Origin: Owenia fusiformis
Lineage: Eukaryota > Annelida > Polychaeta > Sabellida > Oweniidae
Assembly (NCBI GenBank): GCA_903813345.2
Contig: CAIIXF020000006.1
Location: forward strand, 19,969,936 to 20,033,935
Length of the DNA: 64,000 nucleotides
Direction of reading: 5' to 3'
A program made the position numbers and the translations under genes. The notes under the pieces are model-generated. The model searched no databases and had not been told where the DNA came from. It saw nothing but the letters and a program-made list of their open reading frames with translations. This document shows, one piece after another, positions 1-12,989 of this stretch (positions within the stretch are counted from its first letter, which is position 1; each line of letters starts with the position of its first letter).

Positions 1-69
1 TTATTCTGCTCATTTTACATATTGCACACAGCATATATGGAAGGTATTCGTTTTACAATATATGAAATG

Positions 70-75
70 TTTATT
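70..75 (-). terminator. Poly(A) signal of the PAN-domain gene
   Basis: An AATAAA hexamer on the minus strand lies 17 bases beyond the stop codon of the terminal PAN exon (stop at 92-94). The position suits a very short 3' UTR, and no competing hexamer is closer. Confidence 0.5.
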
Positions 76-91
76 ATGAATTACTTAAATA

Positions 92-3000
92 TCAAAACAA
101 ACCTTTTAATTCATAGTGCATTACTCTGAACCTGTAGTTAGTAGAAATGCCTTGTACATTGGCCGCTATGTACTCCGATAGATGGCAGGTTTGGTCTCCA
201 AACGTATAATCAAAGCTGAGACATTTTCGCCCTTGTGGTGTCCCATCTAAGCAATATTGGGCGCACTCTTCCAATTCACCCTTCACGACTTTGAAGTAGC
301 TATTCGTGCCAGACATCGTCCTTAACGATCCGAATCCATAATTGACAAATCGACTTAGAGCGCCCTCTGGAATAAGAAAGTAGACGGTCTCATAATGATC
401 ATCATGCTTTGGACTGGGACACATCGTAAAACATATATAGCTTTCTCACAAATAATGGAGAATACCATTAATTGTTCACAATGACTGGCGAGTGGCATAT
501 CGACATTTTATAGAAGATCATGTTATAGGGAGACGCCTTCGAAATGTATAAGTGGACAGCATCGTGTAAAGTAGACTGGACTTAGTCCTTTGAAAGTTAA
601 ATTCATTTCCATCATGACCATTGTCCATGAGACTAATCTTGTATTCGCAACTTTCGGCTATCGTCTACCAGATTAACCTACTAATTTATGGCCAACTAAA
701 CGACGAATCATTTTTAAAGGCACTCGACAAGCTTCTACAGTGCCCAGCCCCACTGATTCCCACTGATCGAACACAGCTGGATGATCCATCACACTTGCGG
801 ATCCAGGGTGCCCGGGCCTTAAATTTGGGTCCCATTTTTGGATTTAGAGGCCCAAAACCTATTAACAATATTTTTCTAATTTGAAATGTGCCTCTCCCCC
901 ATTCCCCCTTCTTAGCTTCTGGATCCGCCAATATACGAGGGGGAATTGCTAGGCTTGGTCCAAGATCCTGATATGCTATTACCGTGTCCCTTGATTTGAA
1001 ATGGTTAGAATTAGAACCCCGAACTATTAACACTTGTCAGCTTGTGTCATTCCTATGTTAAAATTGTAAACAATTGAATCCATACGTTTGCTCAACTTGA
1101 GAGTACATCTGTCATGTCATTTAACAGCCATATTGTAAGTTTGTAAATATTTGTTAATTTGTGCCGAGAAATACTTATTCGGATTCCTATATTTGTTATT
1201 ATTATATCACTGTCATATTCCTCACTCTCTGATTGGTCAATGTCCTACACGTGAATAATCACAAGCGATATTCAAAGGAAGTCACGTGACGTCAAATGAT
1301 ATACACCAGTCCGACTTTGTCCACTGTAATTCTGGTTTATGTACCCGGGAGTACATTGTTATGATTAATTAGACATCACTAGTCTGTATTCCATTAATGT
1401 GAGTGAGGAATATAACAGTGGATAATAAAACAAATATTTAACTCTATTTTTGGTGAATACCTGTGACACTTTCACAAGATGATATTCCACTAGCCCCTCA
1501 GGCTTCGTGGAATATCACTTGTGAAAGATGCACAGGTATTCCCCTCAATGGAATTAAATATTTGTATACAATAATATGGACCAGATATGGCTTAATTTAC
1601 TCCATAATTGATGTTCTGCAATAAATCATAAGTAAGCAATAAGCAAACATATGTACATGTATACAGCTGAAGGAACCATTCTTCATTCGTAGCGTGCAGG
1701 AAAGAGGGCAACGTCGCTGTGAATCTTGAAATCAACGCTCTGCCTTGATACATAAAGAGTGCGTCCCTAATAATAATATATTTACTTTGAAAATATAAAT
1801 ATAGGTTTTTGTCCATAGTGACAGTTCTTTTCAACAGATGTGTAGCTTTTTTCAATTACCTTAATGGTGTTACCACGGGGAGTAAGTCACCCCACCTTCA
1901 TATTGCGCTATAGAAAACTATAAGCGTAATAAAGGTAGAAAACTATAGCTTAATAGAGGTGGATGGGGGTGGCTTACTCCCGAGGATGTCCCACATCCTA
2001 AATGAGGTCACTTCAGATAAGTCATTAATCAGATTTTTTTAAAATAGGTGATTCATGGCCTATGGCTCACCCTGTACTCATACCCAAGATTATTGTCATT
2101 TGGCAAGGAGAGGTAATCAAAAATTATGAAACATTTCTCACGTGGCATTCTTTCATAATAGGTGGCGTCGTTGAGGAGGAGGGCTCCTCCAGCAGACGCC
2201 GGTGTGTTCGTTGTCAACCAGCATACTTTGATTTTTGCTTCGTAGTCAAAACCCTGACACTTAAATTCGACTTCAAGAATGCATCTGCGTGCGCATGCTT
2301 CCTCTGAAACGCCCTCTATCTTTTTGTCATGATGCAGAGTAACCACGTGATTAGGAAGACGATTGAACTTCTTAATGTAGTTTGCTAAAAGAGAAAATAC
2401 AAGTAAGTTAACGATGAGGTTAAAATACAAAGAACCTTATTCTGCTCAGAAACAAAAATCTTTGAAATAGTTCAAAAATATCTTTTTGCCAAAATTATAC
2501 ACATGATGCCTCTTTAACAAATCTATTCCAGTAGTGAAGCTCTAATTATCTAATTATACAACGGCTTGGGACACAATACACATGAGTGTTAAAATTGATG
2601 AATGTTTTGCATTAAATTCCAAAACAGAAATGCATACCAGTTATGAACTAAATATTTTAAAGTTCCGAAAGACGTTCTGACATAGCTATTCATAGATAAA
2701 GTAGCTACCATAACCTTCATTATATGTAATTACTGCAAAGCCACATTTACACAAAGTTATCTCAACCTGGCTGCGTACAGAGATACAGAAAACAACATGG
2801 TTTCTGGCAGTTCTGTAACATCATTCCCTTTTAAAAAATGTGAATAGTGTTTTAGAAGGCAATAATAGAAGATTCACTGGATGAGCCAATGTTTTATAAC
2901 ATGCTTTATGTTTTTACATGAGCTGGTGTTTCACATCAACAACACTGTGGGGTATCTGGTTCAAGATATGTCTATTGCTACTGATGCTAGCACTTGAGCA

Positions 3001-3660
3001 TTTCAAAAAACAGAACGCCTGGCTGGTATATAACTTCAAACAGATATAGCCAGATGTACTCTGGATGTACTTGTTTTGGTGATTAAACAAATTTTATGAT
3101 ATCAGTGAATCTAGGTGACCTTTTTATGGAAGAGAAGAGACAGTATTCAAAACTCCACAAAAACCCTATTTTGCATTTTAAGAGTATAACATGAAATTTA
3201 GAACTCGTATATATCTAATTAATTGATTACTTCTGTTTCGTCTGTGTATGGAAACCCTATATAATCCCTGGGGGACCATAATTTCTTTCACACCAGTTTT
3301 GGTGCATATAAAAATGTTTCAGTTATTTTTCCATGTTTTGACTTTGAACGGCCTTCCAAAACTTACTCTCATAATGATCGAAGTATGGTTGTGTTATAAG
3401 ATGGACATCCAGGTCATCTTTGTTATGTGCCTGCAGAAGACAAGTCTGCTTGCCATTATCGAAGTCGAATGATTTACATTCAAATTCAGTCTCTTTTGTG
3501 CAACGCTCGGCACATTTTTCCAATGTAAGTGGTGTCGTATTGTTGAAGATCTCTCTCCTGGCGGGGATAATTGAGAGTCGAGAATTTTTTATTCTTTTGT
3601 ATAAACTGCGGAATGTTAAAGCGGTACTGAGATCTGTTGATGCTGAAGTGTCACCCTCTT
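92..3660 (-). CDS. Multi-PAN/Apple-domain protein, 3' part (three exons)
   Basis: Three minus-strand exons each encode one PAN/Apple-like module. PAN folds are disulfide-rich and bind proteins or carbohydrates outside the cell. Exon 3367-3660 has acceptor CAG and donor GTAAGT, with cysteines in EKCAERC, FECKSFDF and QTCLL. Exon 2142-2384 has donor GTGAGA, with EACARRC, FKCQGFDY and KVCWL. The terminal exon, from about 424-445 to the stop at 92, has EECAQYC, RKCLSFDY and QTCHL. The first two exons are phase 1 at both ends, typical of shuffled extracellular modules. The acceptor of the terminal exon is not resolved; a phase-1 acceptor near 445 would fit. The 5' end is missing. The signal-peptide exon at 24922-25006 has the right phase, but a 20-kb link is speculative. 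Confidence 0.75.
795..915. repeat. Copy of a GGATCC-ended interspersed repeat
   Basis: The segment begins GGATCCAGG and ends CTGGATCCGCCA. It contains GGCCC blocks around a core resembling TTTTTGGATTTAGAGGCCC. The same layout occurs near 56770-56870, and related ends occur at 8521, 23430 and 56115. It appears to be a short non-autonomous element; no coding potential is seen. Confidence 0.5.
1189..1541. repeat. Nested fold-back element
   Basis: Two inverted pairs lie here. The outer pair is 1189-1228 with 1399-1440, sharing ATATTCCTCACTC and TTTGTT. The second is a tight hairpin of 1455-1490 with 1507-1541, whose arms begin GAATACCTGTG and meet at a 16-base loop. Both pairs have a few mismatches. 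This fits MITE-like fold-back DNA in the intron between PAN exons. Confidence 0.6.
1876..1982. repeat. Short fold-back element
   Basis: The left arm carries GGGGAGTAAGTCACCCC and the right arm carries its near-complement, GGGGTGGCTTACTCCC. The two are separated by about 60 bases that include a small direct repeat, GAAAACTATA. It is probably a decayed hairpin MITE. Confidence 0.5.
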
Positions 3661-3703
3661 CTGGAAACATAAATAAAATATCTCTGTTGACTAAAAGTGA
3701 CAA

Positions 3704-4330
3704 TAATTATATAATGTTGATATAATATATTTGTATTATGATAGTGAGTGGTGGGAAATTGGTTGGTGACTGCCTGTTATGCTATGGGATCATTACATAG
3801 AAACTTATTAATATGATGACAGTTATGGCAAAAAGAACCTCAATTTAATTAGGGTATTGTTTTGCATACTTTCCATATACATACATGTACAAACGTTTAG
3901 TAAGCACTAGTAAGAGGCATCTGATGTTTCCATCAGAAGTAAGGGCTACATAACAAACGAACTGGTTTTAAAAGGATTGCCAATTTCTTCTAATGTTTGT
4001 ATTATATCTATTTTATTAGAATTTCTTGACTAAAACGAGACATTAGCTTCCCATATTTTTACTAGTAATGGTCACAAATAGTATAGTTTCGGTAGGCTAT
4101 TGGGCTATATGTATTTGTATAGAGTAATTGGATTTTGAACAGAGGATAAATGATCTTGGTGTTACATAATGGACAAGATATTAGATAATTCAATATTTAA
4201 TTAATCCGAACCAATGACATAGCGTCACATACGTATAAAACGTCATGGCATACTCTCAAAATTTAGAAAAAGGTTTTTGCGACGAGAAAAAATCTTCACA
4301 TAGAGATATATTCGGATGTATATATAAGGG
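3704..4330. other. Non-coding stretch upstream of the PAN exons
   Basis: AT-rich intronic or intergenic DNA. I see no further PAN module with the expected cysteine spacing on the minus strand, and no convincing exon on either strand. Confidence 0.4.
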
Positions 4331-4737
4331 TTATGTACTGGGAGGTTTTGGATATGGGGTTTATCCAGAGGGAGATATGCATATCTACCTGAGGGACCGT
4401 AGGGACCGAAGGTAGATGTGCATATCTCACGAGGGATGAACCCAATATCCAAACCGACCGTACATAACTGCTTTATCCTATACCAAGTAGAGTATGGCCA
4501 TTTCAATAGAACAAGGTGTAAAAACAATCAAATCATTCATATGCAAAGTCATTTTATTGCATTTCCACTATTTACCGGAAGCGGGAAGATATGCACCGAA
4601 GCGGGAAGATATGCACCGAAGCGGGAGATATGACGGGAGATATGGAGGTTCTGGATATGGAAACCTCAAAATCAGGATACGGGATATATCTTACCAACTT
4701 ATCTCCCTCAAACTCTACTTGGCGTAGGATAAAAACG
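4331..4737. repeat. Composite fold-back element with short tandem repeats
   Basis: Positions 4331-4468 form a long imperfect hairpin with ends TTATGTAC and GTACATAA. Inside it, GGATATGGGGTTTATCC pairs with its counterpart before 4460. A second inverted pair surrounds 4469-4500 and 4704-4737 (TATCCTA..CCAAGTAGAG and complement). Between them is a threefold GAAGCGGGAAGATATGCACC repeat (4577-4630) that degenerates to the right. Confidence 0.55.
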
Positions 4738-4843
4738 CTTATCTCATGTTCATGTTCATATAAAATGTTAAACACTAACTGTACATGAGGTCTTTAAAAG
4801 TATACATCAGTCAGATAGAGAAAGCCATCAATGACCGAAATTG

Positions 4844-4961
4844 TAGTCTTGCTCAAAGACTGTATCCCCCGTCACCTTCACTCTCTTTACCTGGCAATAT
4901 ACAGAGAGAGAGAGAGAAGGATAAAGGGGGGGGGGGGTACAGGGTCTTTTAAGCAAGACTA
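4844..4961. mobile_element. 118-bp MITE with TAGTCTTGC ends
   Basis: The left end is TAGTCTTGCTCAAAGACTGTA. The right end is its inverted counterpart, TACAGGGTC...GCAAGACTA. The element is flanked by CCGAAATTG at 4835-4843 and 4962-4970, so the target duplication is 7-9 bp depending on where the terminal repeat is cut. The interior holds GA and poly-G runs. A relative lies at 33816-33909. A hAT or Mutator-type source is possible; the family is not settled. Confidence 0.65.
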
Positions 4962-5987
4962 CCGAAATTGATTTCAAATCACAAAGACATGTTTGTGCGC
5001 TACTACGAATGCTTGATTTTTTGAATTTTATAAACTAGGGGATAACATGACCCTGAAACCGAATGTGAATTATACCCTCTGATAGTTTAAAAAGATATTG
5101 CAATTTTTCTCTTAGTAACAATTATGAGATTTATTTTGGTTTAAATGGAAGGAACGTCAGTTATTGTGAATAGGTAAGGGCAATGCATCCATTCTACCAC
5201 TCAGACCTGCCATGACTCATCCTGACAAGGACTCCATCGGAAATAGTAGGTCAAATAATTTTCATTTCTTATTGGAGGAATATAAACGAAAGCTCTCTTT
5301 CAGAGATATGAAGCTAAACTTTTTGCAAAATAACGACGTAGACTAATATATTACAGAAACGTTGTGACCCAGAGCTTATGTTTTATATTTTACAAAGTCA
5401 GTGTAAATAAACATAGACCAGGCAGGAAATATCTTTCACGCCAGAGTAACAATTAATGTACAGTAATGATAAATAGTAACAAGGTTATTCTGTCGTAGTT
5501 ATGGAACTACAAAATGATCTCGAAACTGACAAGGCCTTTTTCCTTTAAAAAGTACAGTCTACAATATGTTGAAGTATCTTGGATAACCAAAGAACCTGAA
5601 ATATCCGCCCATATCTTTAAAAATGCCCATTTCGTTTTCTTATGAAGGGATCAGTTTCAGTCTCAAATTTTCTCAAAATGCAGTTGTATGAACTTTGGGG
5701 AAGGGGCGTATTAAAAGTCCGGTTTTAAGGCATTGTTTTTTTTATTCCCGGGATTTCCCAATAAACCGATTAATTTCATACTGAGAGGAGGCCGAGGGTG
5801 AGAATTCGGGCTGGTCTCAATGAAATCAAATCTCTCTTTGACGGATGTAAAACCATGTTTCGATAGTGTTATCATAAGATTAGGATTAAAAGGCGTTCAT
5901 TGAGCTACTTCTGTTAAAACGTGGCGTTGACTTGTTTGTTGTTTAAATTTGAGATGTAACAGATCTAGAATAGGTGACGTGACGTCG

Positions 5988-6095
5988 ATGGAGGATTTGC
6001 TGGCTCGCAATGATGTTTTCCTTCGACGAGGACAATGGAAACGTGGCGTTGTTAAGCTAAAGCTTCGTAACATATATTACCATTGTTTTGAATAA
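5988..6095 (+). CDS. Possible 35-aa peptide or exon fragment
   Basis: An ATG opens a 35-residue frame beginning MEDLLARNDVFLRRGQWKR, ending at TAA. I do not recognise it. It shares the pattern DLLAR-x(1,2)-VF-x-RR with the minus-strand exon at 25394-25582, which reads DDLLARGVFRRR. The similarity is short and could be chance. No promoter or splice context was found. Confidence 0.2.
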   Translation: MEDLLARNDVFLRRGQWKRGVVKLKLRNIYYHCFE

Positions 6096-8520
6096 CGTGT
6101 ACGTGAAACGTGTAAAATATATGGTCTTATCTGGACTATTTTCACTCCACTTGCCTTTATTTGTCGAAATGAATATGATATATGAGAGTGTGAGGAAAAC
6201 AGTTTTTACTAGTTCCCATTTTAACCAATTGTGAGGTGAACTACAATTCCCGGGGGTCATAATATTACACGTTTACGTTCAAGTTATCTCAAAATGCAAG
6301 TACCTTAACCTCTCTATTGTCACTTTATTTGATCATTTGAACGTGTGTATAACGCAACACACGACACTTCACAACACATCAGAACACCACAGCTGATAAT
6401 ATCAGATGATAAAAATGAATCTGTAATGTGCAATTATGTGTTGTGTGACTCTCAGACATGGATATAATCAACATTAAAATATATTGATTCAAATTTTTGA
6501 ATCGGTAAAGGTTGTTGGGACCTTTGGCTGTAATTTATATTTGTAGGTTCTAATTGAACGATTTCATCTTGATCTTATGTGCGACACACTGTTTACAGCA
6601 GCTCCCCTTACTGAGACATGGAAAACAAACTGAGGGCCAAAGAGCAATACTTGCACTGAAAACAAAACAATGATCAGTCAATATTGTTAATTTTCACTGC
6701 GCTCTGCTAATTTTACTAGTACTTCGTTATTTCTCATACATTTGAAACCAATTTTGCGTTTTTTATTTTGTAAAAAATGCTGACATACAGACAACAGATG
6801 TCATTGACTATCAGATGACTGCCATCTCCAGTGTGTTTGTGGGACGTCTTCTGAAACTTAATATTGAGATAGAAAAATCGTAAACTAATGGAGGTTACGA
6901 TACCCTCTACACACAACCGTGTTCTTTTTGCATTTTATAATTGGCAAGGGATAGGATCACCCTAAATAATCTGGAGGACATCTGCAAACAACTTAACGTA
7001 AGATATCTTCAAAAGAAGAAGTATTTTCGGAACTGTTTGCACATGACGTGGTGCACCGGTGATCCGTTCTTCGTGAATGAATTCCTAATTTGAAATTTTA
7101 TTTAAAGCAGCTCATAAAGAATATTCGAGCTTTTTTAGCTCTACATACAACTAATTTCCTAACGTCCACTCAATCGTAAATACTACGGAGGGGGAGGAAT
7201 GATCCCTAGATCAACATAATTCTACACGCCCACCATTTTGCGTTACTTTCTTCCCTATTTACCATGTTTACCTGGGTTTCCCTATCTGATCCATCTATTA
7301 GTCATTGTTATGATGACTGCAACCAAACACTTTGCTCCCAGAAGGATACACTAGATTATCTGTAGAACATTCATAAATAATAAGGTCGTCAAAAGAATCA
7401 AAAGAAGAGAAGAGCGTCGTCTCATATCGAATGTATTTAGAAAGTACAGAAGCCGACATTGGTAAAATTGTCTATTAACATAAAAATAATGGGTTGTGTA
7501 ATAGTATGGTCCCCTCTTCCGGGCTTCTATATGTTTTTGTGAGTTTCACAATGTTTCGCTCGGCATTTTAATTGTCATTACAACAGCATTATGAATATAA
7601 ATTGCACATACATTGGGTGATTTAATTACAATGGCTCCAGAAATAGAAAGTATTATATCTGAACATATAACTGAAATGAATACACTCAAACTATCAATTA
7701 ACCACTTAGAAATTCTTGCCATTGATCGTTGTACAATTGCAAAAAATCTATGAAACTTAACAAGGGGACAGTAAAGATAATTCGACAATCAATCAACCCG
7801 TTAAACTGGCAACATGACTCAATGAAACGAAATAATACTGATAAAACAAGCCCATCATCTATTCTTTTCAACCTCGAGTAGATGATAATGGTTGAAGCAT
7901 GACACGACTTGATTCTGTGAATTCTATCTATTTGCATAGTGATTTTCGAACTTGCTACAATAAGCACGCATCAATTATAAGCCGTCGTCAATAATGCGAA
8001 AGTAATTGCATGGATGCTGGAAATTGGTTCTTTTCCGGAATTTCAGTCAAGAACGTAATGGTTTTACAAATATTCATAATTCAATTACAACAACGCCGTT
8101 TTGTCAATTCTCTTGACTTAGCTTTTGATATCAATAAGTTCTCAGCACTCTCCATTTATAATAATACAAGTTTTATTGAAACAGAGCTATCATCGACTCC
8201 ACTTGTGCACTTTGACGTTAATTACTAAGTGACTATCAAATAGCTATTATGAATAATGAGTTTTTGAGGAGCATGAGCAAGCCATAAAAGTAAAAGCACA
8301 GAGCTAATTCTAGAAAGAATTACATTTTAAATTCTACTGTTTTTGTCTGCTCTTAGAGATGTTTTGACTTGCCGCATGGGATAAAGGCCCTCAGGTATAC
8401 ATATACCGTGCACACCTCTACCTCTGTCTAAAGGAACTTGACTCTTGAACAACCAGACTAGAATGAGTTCAGGTTCAAGCATTTGAATGTGGCCTTAATT
8501 ATAAAATAAACACTAATCAC

Positions 8521-8815
8521 TGGCGGATCCAGGAGCTAGCAAGGGGGGGGGGCAGATTTCAAGTCCTGCAAAAAACTATCCGCGCGTGCGCGTAAAAATA
8601 TTGGAGCCTAAAACCCCTAAAATTTTGAAATTTTGCGGCCCGTTTTTTGATAATTTGGCATTAAACCCCCCCCCACCCAAAAAAAGGCCAAGTTTTGCCA
8701 AAAAAGGCCCACTTTTTGAGGCCTAACGAAAAAAAATTTTAGTCCGAAATCTTTTTTGGACCCTAAAACGTTTTTCTGGGCTCACCCAAGGGGGGGGGGG
8801 GCGGTGGGTCCCATG
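8521..8815. repeat. GGATCC-ended interspersed repeat
   Basis: The segment starts CTGGCGGATCCAGGAG with a poly-G run and ends in another poly-G run before GGTGGGTCCCATGG. Between are short AAAAAGGCC/GGCCCACTTTTTGAGG inverted blocks. The ends match those at 795, 23430, 56115 and 56765. Confidence 0.5.
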
Positions 8816-11569
8816 GGCCAGTGCTAACATACACAGTTGACCTTGACTTTTAAACCCCTTTTTGTATCGGTAATCCAAGAAAGCTCAAGTTCTAAGCATT
8901 TTGAGTTTGTCATCTCAGTTTATATTGCGCTAATCGGAGTAGGAGTAATAACACTTGTGAATGTGTTCTCACTTTTGGCTGATTTAAACCTAATACTCTT
9001 AAGAATACTTGATAGCCATAATCCCACGTTATGGAAGTTATATGAAAGTCATCTCATCAGATAAGCCGAGCCAAAAAATAAGTGTCATCATATGAGAGAA
9101 TGTTACTAGTAAAACAAAAAGGTCTCATTGAGAATACACTTATAAACTTAATCAAAGTTGACATTGATTATTCGATATAAGTACTCGTGATTGACCCCTA
9201 CCAGCAATGTGAGTCGTACCCTTTCGTACACGTGTGATTTTTTTCTCGTGGTATGACACTTATTATCACAAAGTTATGTGTCTAATTCTGTGACTGGTTG
9301 ATCAAGTATCACGTGACATAAATTATCCTTTGGTATTTCCCTGTGATGCCTACTGTTCATTGGTCAGGTAAGTAAGCCTTGCATGGTAAGAGAGAATATA
9401 TTCTATACTTTATTTTCGTTATTTATTTTTTTATTTCTGAGAAAAATATGTTAGCAATTGCACTTCAGTAAAATAGAAAAGTTGCGATATTGTTTTTGTT
9501 GACACTTCAGTTTTAAGGAAATGTATAGATTTTTAAGATCCCTTCTTCCTTGTTACGATAAAATGAAATAGTTTTAGAATATTGATCATACTGCACCTTA
9601 ACCTCACTGAAGAATGTAGTTATGCATAGCTATTACTATTGGGAGAAAATGATTATGATCATAGGTTATATCTCCGAAATAAAGGTATACACTTGCGACA
9701 ATTCGTTGAATTATTCATTTTGCGTCTAATTAATGATGGATTTACAGTATATTGTAATTACATCTTTGAAATCAATAGATCAGATATGTGTGAGTAAAGC
9801 GGGATGCGCTCGCGAGTCTTACGAATATATTGAAGAAATTACAATCTCTATCAACAAGAGAAATACCTCGCTCTGGAAGTGATTTGGGGTTTACGAGGCG
9901 CATTAATTAGTACCAATAAAACAATTTATTATGATCTGGAGACGCCACTGTTCTTTGAAACTAAATTGCTTAATTCGGTGGAGAAGACATCGACTCTTTC
10001 AAATTGTTCTTAGTTTTCTGAATGACCAGATCAATTCCTTTCTAAGCCTGTATTTCCGTCCGTTCTTTATTGTTCTCATTCTGTTCGTTTATTCGTTGCA
10101 AGGTTTGCATATGTCATACCCTTTGCATTCGTTCGACTCGCGATCGGCTTCTTAAAAGAAAGCTTCGTCTTCACGCTGCACGCAGGGTACATATATATTT
10201 CATTATACAGACGCTGGGTTTATGTTTTTCCTGGATAAATATTGTTAGGATATTATACGCCAGGGATCATCGTGATCTCGGTAATTACAGGGCCTTTAAC
10301 ATGAATTATTAAACTCTTCATTCATAATTGATATGGAATATAGTATGAGTACCTGTCTCGTACCGACGGGTTCCGAAACAATATGTTTCTTCTCCGAGTT
10401 AAAGAATTTAGAGAAATGTGGATTAAGAAATCTCTATAAATTACAAATCACAGTCGACCACTATTGAAACGTTGAGTGATGCACGCGGTGCAGTTACTTG
10501 GCCCATAGGCGTAGCCAGGGGGGTGCGAAGGGTGCGACCCTCCGCCATAACCATAAAAATAGAACCATGAGATAGAAAAAGAACCACCATAGAAGAAGAA
10601 AGGAGCTTTAAAATGCTTTTTTGTTTGAAGTTTCTGGCTCAATTTTAAAGGAAGTTGCATCATTTTTTGTAAAATTCAAAACAAATCTTAAAAAAATATT
10701 CTTTGGCTTTTTTTAGTCAAACCGTAAGAGTTATGTACTTCAATGGTTCATATACCCTTTCCGCACCGTGCAACTCATATTTATATCGATTTGGTGCTAT
10801 AATCGCTTAGCCACTACCCATTTACATATACAAATGATCCTAATTATTTTTATCCATCGGAGTATTTAGAAAATTGAAAAATTGCGGTTACAGTTGCCTC
10901 AAGAGAGATGCTATGCACCGGATTATTACTTTTAGCTATCAAATATTATTCTGCTTGAATTTTTTCTTCATTGTTATAGTTTCAAGTTATGATAACCTCG
11001 ACTTAACCGCCTGTAACCTTGGAGACCAGTCGTTCGCAAAGTCCCAAAAAGCCTCTCAATTTTAAATGCATATGGCAAGTCAAGTTTTAGTGACGTGCCA
11101 CAGTTTTACCTAGTATGTTAGGAATTTTAGTAATAGTGGTTTCCAATGGGTTTCCTCAGCTCTGTATATATTTTTTTCAGATAAGAAAGATGTCAAAATT
11201 GTCTTTTGAAGATCTTTTGTTGAATCGAGTCATTGCATGTATGCAGGTCATTTACAGATTCTACACAATGCACATCAATACAATCATCATTCGTCTTGAC
11301 AAAACATGTGATTGGTTCGCCGAGGTCACATGGGGGCAGCAAAACCACCCGGTATCCTAGCTCCATTGGCCAAATTGGGGTTCAAAAACACCAGAGAATT
11401 TGAGAAAGAATCCAATCAAAACAGATTAATCATTCATGAGAGGCGAATTTCTAATACGAGAGCAAAAGAACAGTTAATCAAGAACCAATGAAATAAGGAA
11501 AAGTCAACACTCAAGTTAATTGCTGGTTTCAATATATATTATACGATTACTTCACAATTTGATTATAAA

Positions 11570-11575
11570 GATATG
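11570..11575. repeat. Left target-site duplication GATATG
   Basis: GATATG sits directly before the AGTAGATAG terminus of the palindromic element and recurs directly after its CTATCTACT terminus at 16596-16601. Confidence 0.8.
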
Positions 11576-12360
11576 AGTAGATAGAAAACTGAGGGCATCA
11601 GGCCGCCACGGGCCGCCACGGGCCCGGGGCTTTCAAAATCTCTGAAGATGAGCAGGAGATATTGATGAGCAGGAGATAAATTAATTGAATGGGGATTAGG
11701 AGATAACTTAATTGGATGGGGTTTCATCTTAAATGGGTGAGAGATAAGATACGCATGACATCATTGTTATCTTAAATGGGTGAGAGATAAGATGCGCATG
11801 ACATCATTGTTATCTTAAATGGGTGAGAAATGTATTTCTTGGACTGAATAGTAAAGTACAAAATAAATCCCTTTAATATTATTTTAAATTTGGTATAATC
11901 CATTAACAGTGTTTACAATTCTACTTTCAATATTAACCCAACATTGAAAAGAATCAATAATCCTATTGAGCTGGTCAAACAAATACTGTTGGCATAAAAG
12001 GAAAGAGAACTGGATTTTGGATTAAATATGAGTACAGATGAAAAGGTTTATTTATTTAAGTCCTATATTGAATTGACCGTTGAAAAGGTTTATTTATTTA
12101 AGTTCTATATTGAATTGACCATTTGATCTTACTCTACTTGATTTCAACAATAATGGTCTTTTAATGTAATAATTGAATGTTGACATTTAACTGTGTCATC
12201 ACAATGTTAATCCTTCATATTCTAGAACATCTTTTGTTTAATGTGTTAATCCTTTTTTCTAGAATGATCTAGAGTATATGACATCATCATTTTATGACCT
12301 AAGTTTCTTAAAAAATACATGACATCATTCCCTAAAATAGAATTTGACATCATTTTTACC

Positions 12361-12368
12361 ATATAAAA
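12361..12368 (+). promoter_or_regulatory. Possible TATA box of the left arm
   Basis: ATATAAAA lies about 630 bases before the 12990 ATG. A good donor, AAG/GTAAGT, follows near 12450, so a short untranslated exon and an intron before the coding frame are possible. The mirror copy lies in the right arm. Promoter function is inferred. Confidence 0.3.
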
Positions 12369-12989
12369 ATCTCCAAAAAGTGTGTGGACCATTTATGAAC
12401 ATGGTAGTAAACAACTGGTGATTTAGACATATCTGTATGCTTGTTTAAGGTAAGTCCTAAATATTCTGTACATGATATTCAATAACACAACATCTAAATG
12501 CAGTAGGATCATATATGTTCCAATTTCTTTGATTAGTTGTTATATATGAATTGTATTTTATGTAAATAATTTCGTAGAAATTGAGCGAATTGTATTTTAT
12601 GTAAATAATTTCATTGAAATTGAGGGTAAATAATTTAGTAGAAATTGAGAGAATTTAGTATTGTGACATGGTCGAATACTTTAATTATCATGTACAAATA
12701 TTAACTGATGTTCACAAGTATTGTTCATCTGGAAGGTTCCAGAAGTTTGACAGAAAAATCTATTGAATGTATGTTAAGAATATAAATAATCTTTCAACTT
12801 TCTAATCTGGAATGGTCAATAACAACAAGAACTACATTAATTCACGACATCAGTTTCTAAGAATATCACGACATCAGATGTTGATAAGAAGTTGATATTG
12901 ATGCCACTTGACAATATATATTGAGTGAAATATTCAAATCTTTATCATTTCAATCCTTATACTTGATATATACACATCAACTAAAAACC

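Larger units (their letters stand above)
4971..11569. other. Gene-poor stretch
   Basis: AT-rich DNA with no supported multi-exon gene. The short reading frames seen here lack splice signals, domains and codon bias. Visible structure is limited to the GGATCC-type repeat at 8521-8815, a CGTAGCCAGG-type repeat end near 10506, and a 36-codon frame at 5988-6095. The fragment at 10913-11062 reads as a hydrophobic, signal-like peptide (MHRIITFSYQ...) but has no donor or partner exon. Confidence 0.5.

Noticed and set aside
8837-9064. Hydrophobic plus-strand frame resembling a membrane protein
   Set aside because: No splice sites, no homology and AT-driven composition; probably chance.
12921-12989. 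N-terminal extension of the 124-aa protein starting at TTG
   Set aside because: It depends on a non-AUG start in a eukaryotic context; the ATG at 12990 is a simpler start.
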